From Orlajensenia leifsoniae (GTDB lineage Bacteria; Actinomycetota; Actinomycetes; Actinomycetales; Microbacteriaceae), in assembly GCF_004570845.1 (NCBI RefSeq), contig NZ_SPQZ01000001.1:620001-684000 (forward strand): a DNA stretch of 64,000 nucleotides, given 5' to 3'. The notes under the pieces were generated by a model that was given only the letters and a program-made list of their open reading frames with translations, was not told the DNA's origin and searched no databases. Below, piece after piece: positions 25,833-34,340 of this stretch. The first letter of the stretch is position 1; each line of letters starts with the position of its first letter. The position numbers and the translations under genes are program-made.

Positions 25833-27257
25833 ATGGCCCGATCCACCAACGCGTACCGCTGCGTCGAATGCGGCTGGACGACGGCGAAATGGGCCGGCCG
25901 CTGCGGCGAGTGCCAGCAGTGGGGAACCGTGACGGATGCCGCTGAACAGGCCGGTGGAAACGCCCGCGCCGTGAAGCCCGTCGCCGTCTCCGCCAGCCGC
26001 GCCGCCCGCCCCATCACCGAGTTCACCGCCGAGATGGAGATCACCCGCTGGCCGAGCGGGATCGGCGAGTTCGACCGTGTGCTCGGCGGCGGCGTCGTTC
26101 CGGGAGCCGCCATCCTGTTGAGCGGTGAGCCCGGCGTCGGCAAGTCGACGCTGCTGCTCGAGGTCGCCGCGCGGGCTGCGTCCACCGGCAAGAGGGTGCT
26201 CTACGTGAGTGCCGAGGAGTCCGTGAGCCAGGTGCGGCTGCGCGCCGCACGCACGGGAGCCCTCGTTCCGAACCTCTACCTCGCGTCTGAGACCGACCTC
26301 GGCACCATCCTCGGCCAGGTCGACTCCGTCGAGCCGCAGCTCCTCATCGTCGACTCCGTGCAGACCGTGTCGAGCTCCCTCTCCGACGGCCTCGCCGGCC
26401 AGCCCGGGCAGGTGCGCGAGGTCGCTGCAGCACTCGTTCGCCTGGCGAAGGAGCGTGAGCTGCCGATCCTGCTCGTCGGCCACGTCACGAAAGACGGATC
26501 GATCGCCGGGCCTCGTCTGCTCGAGCACCTCGTCGACGTGGTCTGCCACTTCGAGGGCGATCGCCAGACCGCGCTGCGCTTCGTGCGCGCACTCAAGAAC
26601 CGCTTCGGCCCCACCGACGAGGTGGGCTGCTTCGAGATGACCGGAGACGGCATCGCCGAGGTGCCCGATCCGAGCGGGCTGTTCCTGAGCCGCGGCTCGA
26701 CGAACGTCAGCGGAACCTGCGTCACCGTCGCCCTCGAGGGTCGGCGCGCCCTGCCCGTCGAGGTGCAGGCACTCGTCGTGAAGGCCACGGGCCCGCAGCC
26801 TCGGCGCGTCATGAACGGCGTCGATCCGTCGCGCGTCGCCATGATCCTCGCCGTGCTTGAGCGGCGGGCCGGTCTGAAGGGCGTCGGTGAGCACGACGTC
26901 TACATCTCCACGGTCGGCGGTGTGCGTCTCACCGAGCCCGGGGCCGATCTCGCCATCGCCGTCGCCATAGCGTCGGCGCTGAGCGAACGCCCGGTTCCGC
27001 ACGAACTCACGGCGTTCGGCGAGATCAGCCTGGCGGGCGAGGTGCGCCCGGTCTCTGCGGCCGCTCAGCGTGCCTCCGAGGCACGCCGCCTCGGCTTCAC
27101 CCACGTGCTCGACGCCGAGGTGGGCAGCGTCCACGCTGCCCTCGACCGACTGCGGCTCGCCGGCCCGTCGGCATCCGACGTCTCCGACGCCCGTGCCGCG
27201 GAGCGCCGGGCAGCGCAGCGCGAGGAATGGGAGCGCGAGTTCAGCGGTTCCTTCTGA
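25833..27257 (+). CDS. radA: DNA repair protein RadA
   Basis: This 474-residue protein has all RadA landmarks. An N-terminal C4 zinc finger (YRCVECGWTTAKWAGRCGEC) comes first. A RecA-like ATPase follows, with Walker A GEPGVGKST and Walker B LLIVDS. Next are the RadA motif KNRFGPTDE and a C-terminal Lon-protease-like domain (GVRLTEPGADLAIAVAIASA) without the protease active-site role. RadA promotes branch migration in homologous recombination and repair of DNA breaks. Length is normal. It converges with a small SseB-like gene. Confidence 0.96.
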   Translation: MARSTNAYRCVECGWTTAKWAGRCGECQQWGTVTDAAEQAGGNARAVKPVAVSASRAARPITEFTAEMEITRWPSGIGEFDRVLGGGVVPGAAILLSGEPGVGKSTLLLEVAARAASTGKRVLYVSAEESVSQVRLRAARTGALVPNLYLASETDLGTILGQVDSVEPQLLIVDSVQTVSSSLSDGLAGQPGQVREVAAALVRLAKERELPILLVGHVTKDGSIAGPRLLEHLVDVVCHFEGDRQTALRFVRALKNRFGPTDEVGCFEMTGDGIAEVPDPSGLFLSRGSTNVSGTCVTVALEGRRALPVEVQALVVKATGPQPRRVMNGVDPSRVAMILAVLERRAGLKGVGEHDVYISTVGGVRLTEPGADLAIAVAIASALSERPVPHELTAFGEISLAGEVRPVSAAAQRASEARRLGFTHVLDAEVGSVHAALDRLRLAGPSASDVSDARAAERRAAQREEWEREFSGSF

Positions 27258-27264
27258 GACGACC

Positions 27265-27302
27265 CGTCGAGGCCTCGAGTTGGCTCGGCCTACGCCTCGA
27301 CG
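27265..27302. terminator. Bidirectional hairpin at the radA 3' end
   Basis: CGTCGAGGC and GCCTCGACG form a 9-bp perfect stem with a loop of 20 bases. It sits between convergent genes and overlaps the last codons of the minus-strand gene. It is a candidate shared terminator without a T-run. Confidence 0.45.
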
Positions 27303-27727
27303 TCGAGCACGCGCAGGATCTCGGCCGGAGTCGCCTGCATCGGATGCGGTCCGGCGATGTCGAAGAACACCGTGGTGATCAGCTCGGCGTTCGCTCCGAG
27401 GAAGGCGCGGAGCCACACCGGGGATTGCAGGCCGACGGCGGGCGGCAGGTTCGCGGGCTTGTTCGCCGCGTCGCTGAACAGCAGGAGCGCCACCTCGCCG
27501 GTCTCGGGCGAGCGATAGGTCCAGACCTCTCCGCCGTCGAGCGGGTTGTCACGTGGACCCGGCTTCAGCAGCGGCACCACGGTGTTGCCGTTGCGCAACG
27601 CCAGTGCGACGGCCGCCATGTCCTGGTGCTCGAGCGCCTCGGCGAGCGCCTGAGAGCGGAAGGCGGCCGCAGCGGGAGCCGCGGACTTCGAGGACTTCTT
27701 CGACTTCTTCGGAGACGCTGAGGGCAT
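27290..27727 (-). CDS. SseB-like domain protein
   Basis: This 145-residue protein opens with a Lys/Ser-rich segment (MPSASPKKSKKSSKSAAP) and continues into a compact alpha/beta domain. NTVVPLLKPG, EVWTYRSPETGEVALLLFSD and TVFFDIAGP recall the SseB N-terminal domain family in Actinobacteria (SseB was first described as a chaperone-like protein). No catalytic residues are apparent. It lies tail-to-tail with radA and 31 bases before the end of the adjacent membrane-anchored protein gene's unit. The family call is moderate. Confidence 0.55.
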   Translation of the reverse strand: MPSASPKKSKKSSKSAAPAAAAFRSQALAEALEHQDMAAVALALRNGNTVVPLLKPGPRDNPLDGGEVWTYRSPETGEVALLLFSDAANKPANLPPAVGLQSPVWLRAFLGANAELITTVFFDIAGPHPMQATPAEILRVLDVEA

Positions 27728-27758
27728 GCCTCAAGGGTAGTAGCTGCTCGAGCCGGCC

Positions 27759-28400
27759 TCAGTTGAGCAGGAACTGCGTGGGCTCGCTGGTCACGTTGCC
27801 GACGGTCACCGTCAGCTTGTAGGAGGCACCGCCCGCGGGAACGACCTCGCGGTCGCCGTCGCACGTGTCGGCCGAGGAGCGCGTGCGATCCCAGGTGAGC
27901 GGCGCAGACGACCCGATCGGAACGTTCGGCTTGAGGGTGACATCAGCATCGACGGCATCCTTCTGGCAGTCGGTCGACAGCCAGTAGACCTCGTCGCCGC
28001 TGGTGATCGTGAACACCTGCTGCGAGCTGCCCGCGTTCACGACGCACGGCTTCGAGCCCGTGTTCGTGATGCTGAGCGAGAGCTGCGGCTTCTGGTCGGC
28101 CGCGTAGGAGTCGAGGTCGGTGATCGCCTTCACCGCGAGGTCGTCGTCGGCGCACGCGACACCCTTCGCATCGACGGCATCCGTCGGGATGGACGTGGCG
28201 TCTGCGGCAGGCTTCTCGGAACTCGTCGACGCCGGGGCTGGAGTCTTCTGCTCGTTCGGCTCTCCCGAGCTGGAGCCCGGGCGGACCACGATCAGGATGA
28301 TGGCGACGATGACGGCGATCAGGCCGAGACCGACTATGAGGCGCCGGCGCCAGTACACCTTGCTCGACTGGGGGCCGACTGGATGCTTGAGCGTCGACAT
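27759..28400 (-). CDS. Membrane-anchored extracytoplasmic protein, unknown
   Basis: This 213-residue protein has a short cytoplasmic start, one membrane anchor (about residues 20-41, LIVGLGLIAVIVAIILIVV), and a Ser/Pro/Ala-rich linker. An extracytoplasmic beta-sandwich-like domain of about 130 residues carries four Cys (VACADD, KPCVVN, TDCQKD, DTCDGD), probably two disulfides. The domain resembles DUF4232-like actinobacterial surface domains in layout (LSLSITNTGSKPCVV), but that is not certain. It is probably co-transcribed with the downstream SseB-like gene. Function unknown. Confidence 0.65.
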   Translation of the reverse strand: MSTLKHPVGPQSSKVYWRRRLIVGLGLIAVIVAIILIVVRPGSSSGEPNEQKTPAPASTSSEKPAADATSIPTDAVDAKGVACADDDLAVKAITDLDSYAADQKPQLSLSITNTGSKPCVVNAGSSQQVFTITSGDEVYWLSTDCQKDAVDADVTLKPNVPIGSSAPLTWDRTRSSADTCDGDREVVPAGGASYKLTVTVGNVTSEPTQFLLN

Positions 28401-28480
28401 ACCGACAGGGTAGGCACCTGCACCCCGAGCGAGGGTGAGGCGCCGCGGCGTGCCGCCACCCTCTCAGGAACTCGCACCGG

Positions 28481-28508
28481 CGGCATCCGTTCCCGTCGAC
28501 GGATGCCG
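28481..28508. terminator. CGGCATCCGT/ACGGATGCCG hairpin
   Basis: A 10-bp perfect stem with an 8-base loop lies 11 bases beyond the stop of the minus-strand acetyltransferase gene. It consists of two opposed copies of the abundant ACGGATGCC sequence. No T-run follows on the minus strand. Confidence 0.5.
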
Positions 28509-28519
28509 TTCACCCGTCG

Positions 28520-29026
28520 TCAGCGCAGGAGCTTGAGCATGCGCGTGTTGCCGAGGGTGTTCGGCTTCACGCGGGCGAGGTCGAGGAACTCGGCAACACC
28601 ATCGTCGCGCGAGCGCACGAGCTCGGCGTACACGGCAGGATCGACGGTCTCGGTGCCCATGTCCTCGAAGCCGTGGCGTTCGAAGAACGGCACCTCGAAG
28701 GTGAGGCAGAACAGCCGGGAGAGACCGAGCTCACGGGCGTCGGCCTCGAGCACGTCGAGCAGCGCGTGGCCGACACCGCGGCGGAGCCACTCGGGGGCGG
28801 CGGCGAGGGTGCGCACCTCGCCGAGGTCCTCCCACATGACGTGCAGTGCACCGCAGCCGACGACCTCGCCGTCGGCCGACTCCGCGATGCGGAATTCCTG
28901 CACCGACTCGTAGAGCACGACACGTTCCTTGCCCAACAGGATGCCGCTCTGCACGAGCGGCTCGACGAGCCGGACGATGTGGGGGATGTCGCTCGTGCGG
29001 GCACGGCGCACGTGGAGGTCGGTCAC
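28520..29026 (-). CDS. argA: Amino-acid N-acetyltransferase (GNAT), ArgA-type
   Basis: This 168-residue stand-alone GNAT protein has the acetyl-CoA loop WLRRGVGHALLDVLEADARE (Arg-rich Q/RxxGxG/A-like) and the C-terminal FEVPFFERHGFEDMG. It matches the short actinobacterial N-acetylglutamate synthases (the type of M. tuberculosis Rv2747), which make N-acetylglutamate for arginine synthesis. No amino-acid-kinase domain is present, as in that type. It lies downstream of clpC on the opposite side of a terminator region, not in an arginine operon, so the substrate assignment rests on family resemblance. Confidence 0.75.
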   Translation of the reverse strand: MTDLHVRRARTSDIPHIVRLVEPLVQSGILLGKERVVLYESVQEFRIAESADGEVVGCGALHVMWEDLGEVRTLAAAPEWLRRGVGHALLDVLEADARELGLSRLFCLTFEVPFFERHGFEDMGTETVDPAVYAELVRSRDDGVAEFLDLARVKPNTLGNTRMLKLLR

Positions 29027-29078
29027 CTCTCCAGCCTAATGATCCTGTGCAGCTGTCTCGGCTTCGCGGTGCGCTTCG

Positions 29079-29138
29079 CTCCCGTCGCGCCGCCGGCGGA
29101 GAGCGCTCGCGTCTCTCCCGTCGCGCCGACGGCGGAGA
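29079..29138. repeat. Two 24-bp direct repeats, 36-bp period
   Basis: CTCCCGTCGCGCCG(C/A)CGGCGGAGA occurs at 29079-29102 and 29115-29138 with a single difference. Each copy contains the inverted arms CGCCG/CGGCG. It lies in the 160-bp gap between argA and the clpC terminator, with no gene in it. Confidence 0.7.
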
Positions 29139-29143
29139 CAGAA

Positions 29144-29176
29144 GAGGGGCCGGGCGACCCGAACGCCCGACCCCTC
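29144..29176 (-). terminator. clpC rho-independent terminator
   Basis: On the minus strand GAGGGGTCGGGCG pairs with CGCCCGGCCCCTC (one T-G pair) around a 7-base loop. It is followed by a T-rich run (TTCTGTCT). It starts 14 bases after the clpC stop codon. Confidence 0.75.
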
Positions 29177-29189
29177 GCTGATGATGTCC

Positions 29190-31715
29190 CTAGTCCGCGG
29201 TGATCGCCAGGTCGGGGGTGACCCCGCCCGTGCCGAGCGTGGCGCCGGCGTTGATGCCGACTCCAGCGGGAACCTCGCGGCGCGTGGTGGTGAACACGAA
29301 CTCGCCGGCGATGAAGTCGACGTGCACGTGGTCGCCCGAGCCGAGCTCGCCGTGCAGGATCTTCTCCGACAGGCGGTCCTCGACCTCGTGCTGCACGGCC
29401 CGACGCAGCGGCCTGGCACCGAGAGCCGGGTCGAACCCGACCTCGATGAGACGCTCCTTGGCGGGCACCGTGAGCTCGACGGTCATGTCGCGGTCCAGCA
29501 TCCGGTCGCTCAGACGCTTCACGAACAGGTCGACGATCTGGAGGAGCTCGGCCTTGTTCAGCTGCGGGAAGACGATGATCTCGTCGACACGGTTGAGGAA
29601 CTCGGGCTTGAAGTGCTTCTTGAGCTCGTCGTTGACCTTGCCGCGCATGCGGTCGTAGTCGGTGGCGCTGTCGCCCTCGAGGAGGAATCCGACTGGGCCG
29701 CCGGAGATGTCCTTCGTACCGAGGTTGGTCGTCATGATGATCACGGTGTTCTTGAAGTCGACGACACGACCCTGGCCATCCGTCAGGCGTCCCTCCTCCA
29801 GGATCTGGAGGAGCGAGTTGAAGATGTCGGGGTGGGCCTTCTCGATCTCATCGAAGAGCACGACGCTGAACGGCTTGCGGCGCACCTTCTCGGTGAGCTG
29901 GCCGCCCTCCTCGAAGCCGACGAATCCGGGAGGCGCACCGAAAAGGCGCGAGACCGTGTGCTTCTCGCCGTACTCGCTCATGTCGAGCGAGATCATGGCG
30001 GCCTCGTCATCGAACAGGAACTCCGCGAGCGCCTTGGCCAGCTCGGTCTTTCCGACGCCCGTGGGGCCGGCGAAGATGAACGAGCCCGAGGGACGCTTCG
30101 GGTCCTTGAGCCCGGCACGGGTGCGTCGGATGGTCTTGGCGAGGGCCGAGATGGCCTCCTCCTGACCGATGACGCGCTGGTGCAGCGCCTTCTCCATGAA
30201 GACGAGTCGGCTCGACTCCTCCTCGGTGAGCTTGAACACGGGGATGCCGGTGGCCTGCGCGAGCACCTCGGCGATCAGGCCCTCGTCGACCACGGCCGTG
30301 GTCTTGACGTCGCCGGACTTCCACTGCTTCTCAAGACGCAGACGCTCGCCGAGGAGGTTCTTCTCCTCGTCACGCAGCGACGCTGCCTTCTCGAAGTCCT
30401 GGTCCTCGATAGCGGTCTCCTTGGCGGCACGCACCACGGCGATCTTCTCGTCGAACTCGCGCAGCTCGGGCGGGCTCGAGAGGATCGAGAGGCGCAGGCG
30501 AGCGCCGGCCTCGTCGATCAGGTCGATCGCTTTGTCGGGGAGGAAGCGGTCGCTCACGTAGCGGTCGGCGAGGTTCGCCGCCGACACGATGGCGCCATCG
30601 GTGATGGAGACCTTGTGGAACGCCTCGTACTTGTCGCGGAGTCCCTTGAGGATGTTGATCGTGTGGGGCAGCGACGGCTCGGCCACCTGGATGGGCTGGA
30701 AGCGACGCTCGAGAGCGGCATCCTTCTCGAAGTGCTTGCGGTACTCGTCGAGGGTGGTCGCACCGATGGTCTGCAGCTCACCGCGGGCGAGGAGCGGCTT
30801 CAGGATGCTGGCGGCGTCGATCGCGCCCTCTGCCGCACCTGCGCCGACGAGGGTGTGGATCTCGTCGATGAAGACGATGATGTCGCCGCGGGTGCGGATC
30901 TCCTTGGTGACCTTCTTCAGGCGCTCCTCGAAGTCACCGCGGTAGCGGCTGCCGGCGATGAGGGAACCGAGGTCGAGCGAGTAGAGCTGCTTGTCCTTGA
31001 GCGTCTCGGGGACATCGCCCTTGACGATGGCCTGCGCGAGTCCCTCGACGACGGCGGTCTTGCCGACGCCGGGCTCACCGATGAGGACGGGGTTGTTCTT
31101 GGAGCGGCGCGACAGGATCTGCATCACGCGCTCGATCTCCTTCTCGCGCCCGATCACGGGGTCGAGCTTGCCGTCGCGGGCTGCCTGGGTGAGGTTGCGG
31201 CCGAACTGGTCGAGGATCTGCGATCCGCCCTGCGCCTGCTGCTGCTCGTTGGCTCCGACCTGCACCTGCTCCTTGCCCTGGTACCCCGAGAGCAGCTGGA
31301 TAACCTGCTGGCGCACACGGTTGAGGTCGGCGCCCAGCTTCACGAGCACCTGGGCTGCGACGCCCTCGCCCTCGCGGATGAGGCCGAGCAGGATGTGCTC
31401 GGTTCCGATGTAGTTGTGGCCGAGCTGGAGGGCCTCGCGGAGGCTCAGCTCCAGCACCTTCTTGGCGCGCGGCGTGAACGGGATGTGACCCGTCGGCTGC
31501 TGCTGGCCCTGGCCGATGATGTCCTGCACCTGCTCGCGCACGGCGTCGAGCGAGATGCCGAGCGACTCGAGCGCCTTCGCAGCGACGCCCTCACCCTCGT
31601 GGATCAGGCCGAGCAGGATGTGCTCGGTCCCGATGTAGTTGTGGTTGAGCATCTTGGCCTCTTCCTGGGCCAGGACGACGACGCGACGAGCTCGGTCGGT
31701 GAATCTCTCGAACAT
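29190..31715 (-). CDS. clpC: ATP-dependent Clp protease ATP-binding subunit ClpC
   Basis: This 841-residue class I Clp/Hsp100 ATPase has two N-terminal Clp repeats ([18 protein letters not shown], and a second [18 protein letters not shown]). AAA1 carries Walker [14 protein letters not shown], a UVR-type middle region carries [13 protein letters not shown], and AAA2 carries Walker [15 protein letters not shown]. The C-terminal degradation module completes it. It unfolds substrates and feeds them to ClpP1P2. ATG 31715 ([20 protein letters not shown]) has AGGAG five bases upstream; longer frames are not real. A ClgR-type site lies about 85 bases upstream, and a terminator follows. Confidence 0.97.
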   Translation of the reverse strand: MFERFTDRARRVVVLAQEEAKMLNHNYIGTEHILLGLIHEGEGVAAKALESLGISLDAVREQVQDIIGQGQQQPTGHIPFTPRAKKVLELSLREALQLGHNYIGTEHILLGLIREGEGVAAQVLVKLGADLNRVRQQVIQLLSGYQGKEQVQVGANEQQQAQGGSQILDQFGRNLTQAARDGKLDPVIGREKEIERVMQILSRRSKNNPVLIGEPGVGKTAVVEGLAQAIVKGDVPETLKDKQLYSLDLGSLIAGSRYRGDFEERLKKVTKEIRTRGDIIVFIDEIHTLVGAGAAEGAIDAASILKPLLARGELQTIGATTLDEYRKHFEKDAALERRFQPIQVAEPSLPHTINILKGLRDKYEAFHKVSITDGAIVSAANLADRYVSDRFLPDKAIDLIDEAGARLRLSILSSPPELREFDEKIAVVRAAKETAIEDQDFEKAASLRDEEKNLLGERLRLEKQWKSGDVKTTAVVDEGLIAEVLAQATGIPVFKLTEEESSRLVFMEKALHQRVIGQEEAISALAKTIRRTRAGLKDPKRPSGSFIFAGPTGVGKTELAKALAEFLFDDEAAMISLDMSEYGEKHTVSRLFGAPPGFVGFEEGGQLTEKVRRKPFSVVLFDEIEKAHPDIFNSLLQILEEGRLTDGQGRVVDFKNTVIIMTTNLGTKDISGGPVGFLLEGDSATDYDRMRGKVNDELKKHFKPEFLNRVDEIIVFPQLNKAELLQIVDLFVKRLSDRMLDRDMTVELTVPAKERLIEVGFDPALGARPLRRAVQHEVEDRLSEKILHGELGSGDHVHVDFIAGEFVFTTTRREVPAGVGINAGATLGTGGVTPDLAITAD

Positions 31716-31797
31716 CTCTACTCCTCTCGGCGCCACGCGCGGATGCGGTGCCGATAAAAAGAGAGTAACCAGCGATCCGCGCCGAAATGGCGGTGTT

Positions 31798-31808
31798 CGC
31801 CCTCGGCG
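31798..31808 (-). promoter_or_regulatory. ClgR-type operator upstream of clpC
   Basis: On the minus strand CGCCGAGGGCG followed by AAC matches the core of the actinobacterial ClgR motif (CGCYNANRGCG). It sits about 85 bases upstream of the clpC start, a usual place for this activator of Clp protease genes. The assignment rests on motif match and location only. Confidence 0.55.
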
Positions 31809-31842
31809 CACGGAGCCTGACGGATGGCTGTGTGCCCGACCG

Positions 31843-31871
31843 TTGACATCCACGAGTCCTCCGCCTAACGT
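31843..31871 (+). promoter_or_regulatory. Sigma-70-type promoter of the DUF2975-XRE operon
   Basis: TTGACA and TAACGT are separated by exactly 17 bases, with the -10 about 40 bases before the GTG start. This is the best vegetative promoter match in the window. Confidence 0.75.
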
Positions 31872-31900
31872 ATCGTTTATCGTTGTTATCGATAATCGTT
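31871..31900 (+). promoter_or_regulatory. ATCG-repeat operator with TTATCGATAA palindrome
   Basis: Directly after the -10 lie four ATCG-containing units (ATCGTTT, ATCGTTG, ATCGATA, ATCGTTA), including the 10-bp perfect palindrome TTATCGATAA at 31886-31895. It covers the likely transcription start, where bound protein would block RNA polymerase. The XRE protein encoded by the second gene of the operon is the obvious candidate binder (inference). Confidence 0.6.
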
Positions 31901-31911
31901 AGGAGCTGATC

Positions 31912-32529
31912 GTGAGCATCACCGAGACGCACAGGCCGAGCCGGGGGGACCGCATCGGGCTCTGGGCCTTCGCCGTCGCCGGAGTGGCGATCGCCGGATG
32001 GGCGGTCTGGACTGCCATCGCCCGGATCATCGAGGTCTTGCCCAACAAGGACGTCGCGGTTCTGGCCGCGTTCTCCGGCACGCAGGCGCTGGCTCCGATC
32101 GGACCGGACGGTGCCGAGGTCGCGGTCGAGCTCGACCGAGCCATCATCACGGCACCGTCACTGCCCGGTGCGTCTCTGGCGGCGCTCGTGATCCAGCAGC
32201 TGGTGTTGGCGGCATCCGTCGTCGGAGTCGTCATCTGCCTGATCTGGTTGATCCGCAACATGGCCGTCGGCACGGTCTTCAGCCGCACGAACAGCGTGCT
32301 GGTCACCACTGCCGGCTTCCTCGGGCTCGCCGGTTACTTCCTCGTGCCGTTCTTCGGCAACATGGCCGCCAACGGCGCCTTCGCCCGCGTCAGCGACCGC
32401 ACATTCGACAATGTGATCATCTCCGTCGCACCGTTCGACCTCGTGATCATCGCCTTCGTCGTCGCCCTCGTGGCGACGGTGTTCGGGGTGGGCGAACGCC
32501 TCCAGCGCGACACCGACGGCCTGGTCTGA
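31912..32529 (+). CDS. DUF2975 family membrane protein
   Basis: This 205-residue protein has four membrane segments (about residues 17-40, 92-113, 127-148 and 172-192), with the typical loop RNMAVGTVFSRTNS after the second. This is the DUF2975 family layout. The start GTG 31912 has AGGAG six bases upstream. The stop overlaps the start of the XRE gene as TGATG. DUF2975 genes are very often followed by a small YozG-type HTH gene, as here. The function is not known; the pair behaves like a membrane sensor or effector with its own repressor (inference). Confidence 0.85.
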   Translation: MSITETHRPSRGDRIGLWAFAVAGVAIAGWAVWTAIARIIEVLPNKDVAVLAAFSGTQALAPIGPDGAEVAVELDRAIITAPSLPGASLAALVIQQLVLAASVVGVVICLIWLIRNMAVGTVFSRTNSVLVTTAGFLGLAGYFLVPFFGNMAANGAFARVSDRTFDNVIISVAPFDLVIIAFVVALVATVFGVGERLQRDTDGLV

Positions 32530-32759
32530 TGGCGCCGGCCGAGGCTCCCGAGTCCGGGGCGGTGCACTGCCGACTCGACGAACTGCTCGCCGCTCGAGGC
32601 ATGACGCTCACCCGGTTGAGTGAGCTCGTGGGGGTGAGCGTCGTGAACCTCAGCGTGATGAAGAACGATCGCGCGCGCGCCATCCGTTTCTCCACCCTCG
32701 AGGCCGTCTGCCGGGCGCTCGAGTGCGAGATCGGCGAGCTCTTCGTTCTCAGGCGGTGA
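32529..32759 (+). CDS. Small XRE/YozG-type HTH regulator
   Basis: This 76-residue protein is essentially one XRE/Cro-type HTH domain (LDELLAARGMTLTRLSELVG, then VVNLSVMKNDRARAIRFSTL and the helical end CRALECEIGELFVLR). It is translationally coupled to the DUF2975 gene (TGATG). Such proteins bind short palindromes; the ATCG-rich operator in the promoter is the likely site, giving autoregulation. No ligand-binding domain is present, so any signal would come through the membrane protein or another partner. Confidence 0.85.
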   Translation: MAPAEAPESGAVHCRLDELLAARGMTLTRLSELVGVSVVNLSVMKNDRARAIRFSTLEAVCRALECEIGELFVLRR

Positions 32760-32805
32760 CGGATGCCGCGGCTCCGGCCGCCTGGTCGTTCACCGGAGGT
32801 GCGTC

Positions 32806-33243
32806 CTAGCGCATCGCCTTGAGCGTGATGCTCTGGTCATCGACCCGGATGCTCACGTCCGACGACGTCGTCACGTCGTCGGGAGTCGAGAACACCGTGG
32901 TGTGGGGCGCGTAGTCGGCCGTGCACGCCTGGTCGGGAGGGATGGGGACGACCGAGACGACGAGCGAGTTCGACGACGCGACGCGCATCGTGTCACCCAC
33001 GGGCGGGCATCCCGAGCTGCCGTAGAGCGTGAGCGCGATCTGCTCGCCCCCGTCGAGCCACGAGGCGAAGGGCTGCAGCTCGCTTCCGCCGCGGTCTGCG
33101 ACGCCCTTCGGACCGCCCGCGTAGTTCTCGATCGCGTTGCCCGATTGTGCGCCAGCACCACTGCAGGCTGCGAGCGCGAGCCCTGCTGCGACCACGATGG
33201 CGACGGATGCGGCGAGCCGCGGGACCCTCCTGGCTCCGATCAT
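32806..33243 (-). CDS. Predicted lipoprotein, 145 residues
   Basis: The signal peptide MIGARRVPRLAASVAIVVAA ends in the lipobox LAAC (Cys 27) followed by SGAGAQSG. The mature domain of about 115 residues is beta-rich, with two Cys (SSGCPPVG and DQACTADY) likely paired. It ends SIRVDDQSITLKAMR. It would be anchored to the outer face of the membrane. It is convergent with the XRE gene and divergent from the pirin gene. No family recognised. Confidence 0.7.
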   Translation of the reverse strand: MIGARRVPRLAASVAIVVAAGLALAACSGAGAQSGNAIENYAGGPKGVADRGGSELQPFASWLDGGEQIALTLYGSSGCPPVGDTMRVASSNSLVVSVVPIPPDQACTADYAPHTTVFSTPDDVTTSSDVSIRVDDQSITLKAMR

Positions 33244-33302
33244 GCGGCCAGCCTACGCTCGGCGTCCGATCGCGTGTAAGAAGCGGGCAATAGGATTCCC
33301 CC

Positions 33303-34283
33303 ATGAGCAACCTGGAGAAGCACCCCGACGAGCTCATCCTCGACGAGTCCTCCGCCGCTGCCATCGGAACCGTGACGTCCGGGGTGCAGATCCTCGAGGC
33401 GCGCGAGGTGCCTCTCGGCGGACCGCGGGCCATGAAGGTGCACCGCACCCTCCCGCAGCGCGGCCGCCCCACCATCGGCGCTTGGTGCTTCGCCGACCAT
33501 TACGGACCCGGTGACTCCGACAGCATGGTCGTGCCGCCGCATCCGCACACCGGACTCCAGACCGCTAGCTGGCTCTTCGGCGGCGAGATCGAGCACCGCG
33601 ACAGCGTCGGGACGCTCGGGCGCATCCACCCCGGCGAGCTCAACCTGATGACGGCCGGTCGCGGCATCTCGCACTCCGAGGTGTCGTTCGGCGACGCCAC
33701 CCGACTGCACGGGGTGCAGCTCTGGATCGTGCTCCCCGACGAAGCCCGCCATGGCGAGCCGTTCTTCGAGAGGCACACGGCCGTCAGAACCTCGGTGGCG
33801 GATGCCGCCCTGCAGGTGTTCGTCGGCTCCATCGCCGGGGTCTCCACCGACGCCTCGGTGTTCACGCCGCTGCTCGGCGCTCAACTCGACCTCCCCCCGT
33901 TCGGACGCGCGGAACTGCCCCTCGACCCCGCCTTCGAGCACGGCCTCCTCGTCGACGTCGGTCCCCTCACCGTCGACGGTGTCGACGTCGCGCGCACCGA
34001 GCTCGCGTTCCTGACCCCGGGGCGCGAGTCGGTGACGGTGACCGCCGGCGAGGCCGGCGCCCGGGCTCTGCTGCTCGGCGGAGAGCCCTTCGGCGAGCGC
34101 TTCATCATGTGGTGGAACTTCATCGGCCGCACGCACGACGAGATCGAGCAGTTCCGGAGCGACTGGCAGACGGATGCGATCACCCACGGTGACCCCGGAG
34201 GCCGCTTCGGCATCGTCGACTACGACGGCCGTGCGCTCCCCGCGCCCGAGATGCCGACGGTCAGGCTGAAGCCGCGGTCGTAG
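33303..34283 (+). CDS. Pirin family protein
   Basis: This 326-residue bicupin has the pirin signature. The N-terminal domain carries FADHYGP, the metal-binding block PPHPHTGLQTASWLFGGEIE and HRDSVG, and then GRGISHSEVSF. A shorter C-terminal cupin domain follows. The metal-binding residues (three His and one Glu) are present. Pirins are iron-containing; some have quercetinase activity and others bind partner proteins such as dehydrogenases. No partner gene is adjacent, so the role is open. The length is somewhat long for the family because of a C-terminal extension. Confidence 0.88.
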   Translation: MSNLEKHPDELILDESSAAAIGTVTSGVQILEAREVPLGGPRAMKVHRTLPQRGRPTIGAWCFADHYGPGDSDSMVVPPHPHTGLQTASWLFGGEIEHRDSVGTLGRIHPGELNLMTAGRGISHSEVSFGDATRLHGVQLWIVLPDEARHGEPFFERHTAVRTSVADAALQVFVGSIAGVSTDASVFTPLLGAQLDLPPFGRAELPLDPAFEHGLLVDVGPLTVDGVDVARTELAFLTPGRESVTVTAGEAGARALLLGGEPFGERFIMWWNFIGRTHDEIEQFRSDWQTDAITHGDPGGRFGIVDYDGRALPAPEMPTVRLKPRS

Positions 34284-34340
34284 CGACCAGCTCGAGCGCT
34301 TCAGCCTCGGACGCCGCCCGGTCTTCCGCGAGGGGCGCGC

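Noticed and set aside
25491-27416. 641-codon open frame antisense to radA
   Set aside because: Spans radA and its neighbour in antisense; no domain, and radA is complete.
29181-31757. 858-codon open frame antisense to clpC
   Set aside because: It is a long antisense frame caused by high third-position G+C; its product is low-complexity and has no family, while clpC on the other strand is complete.
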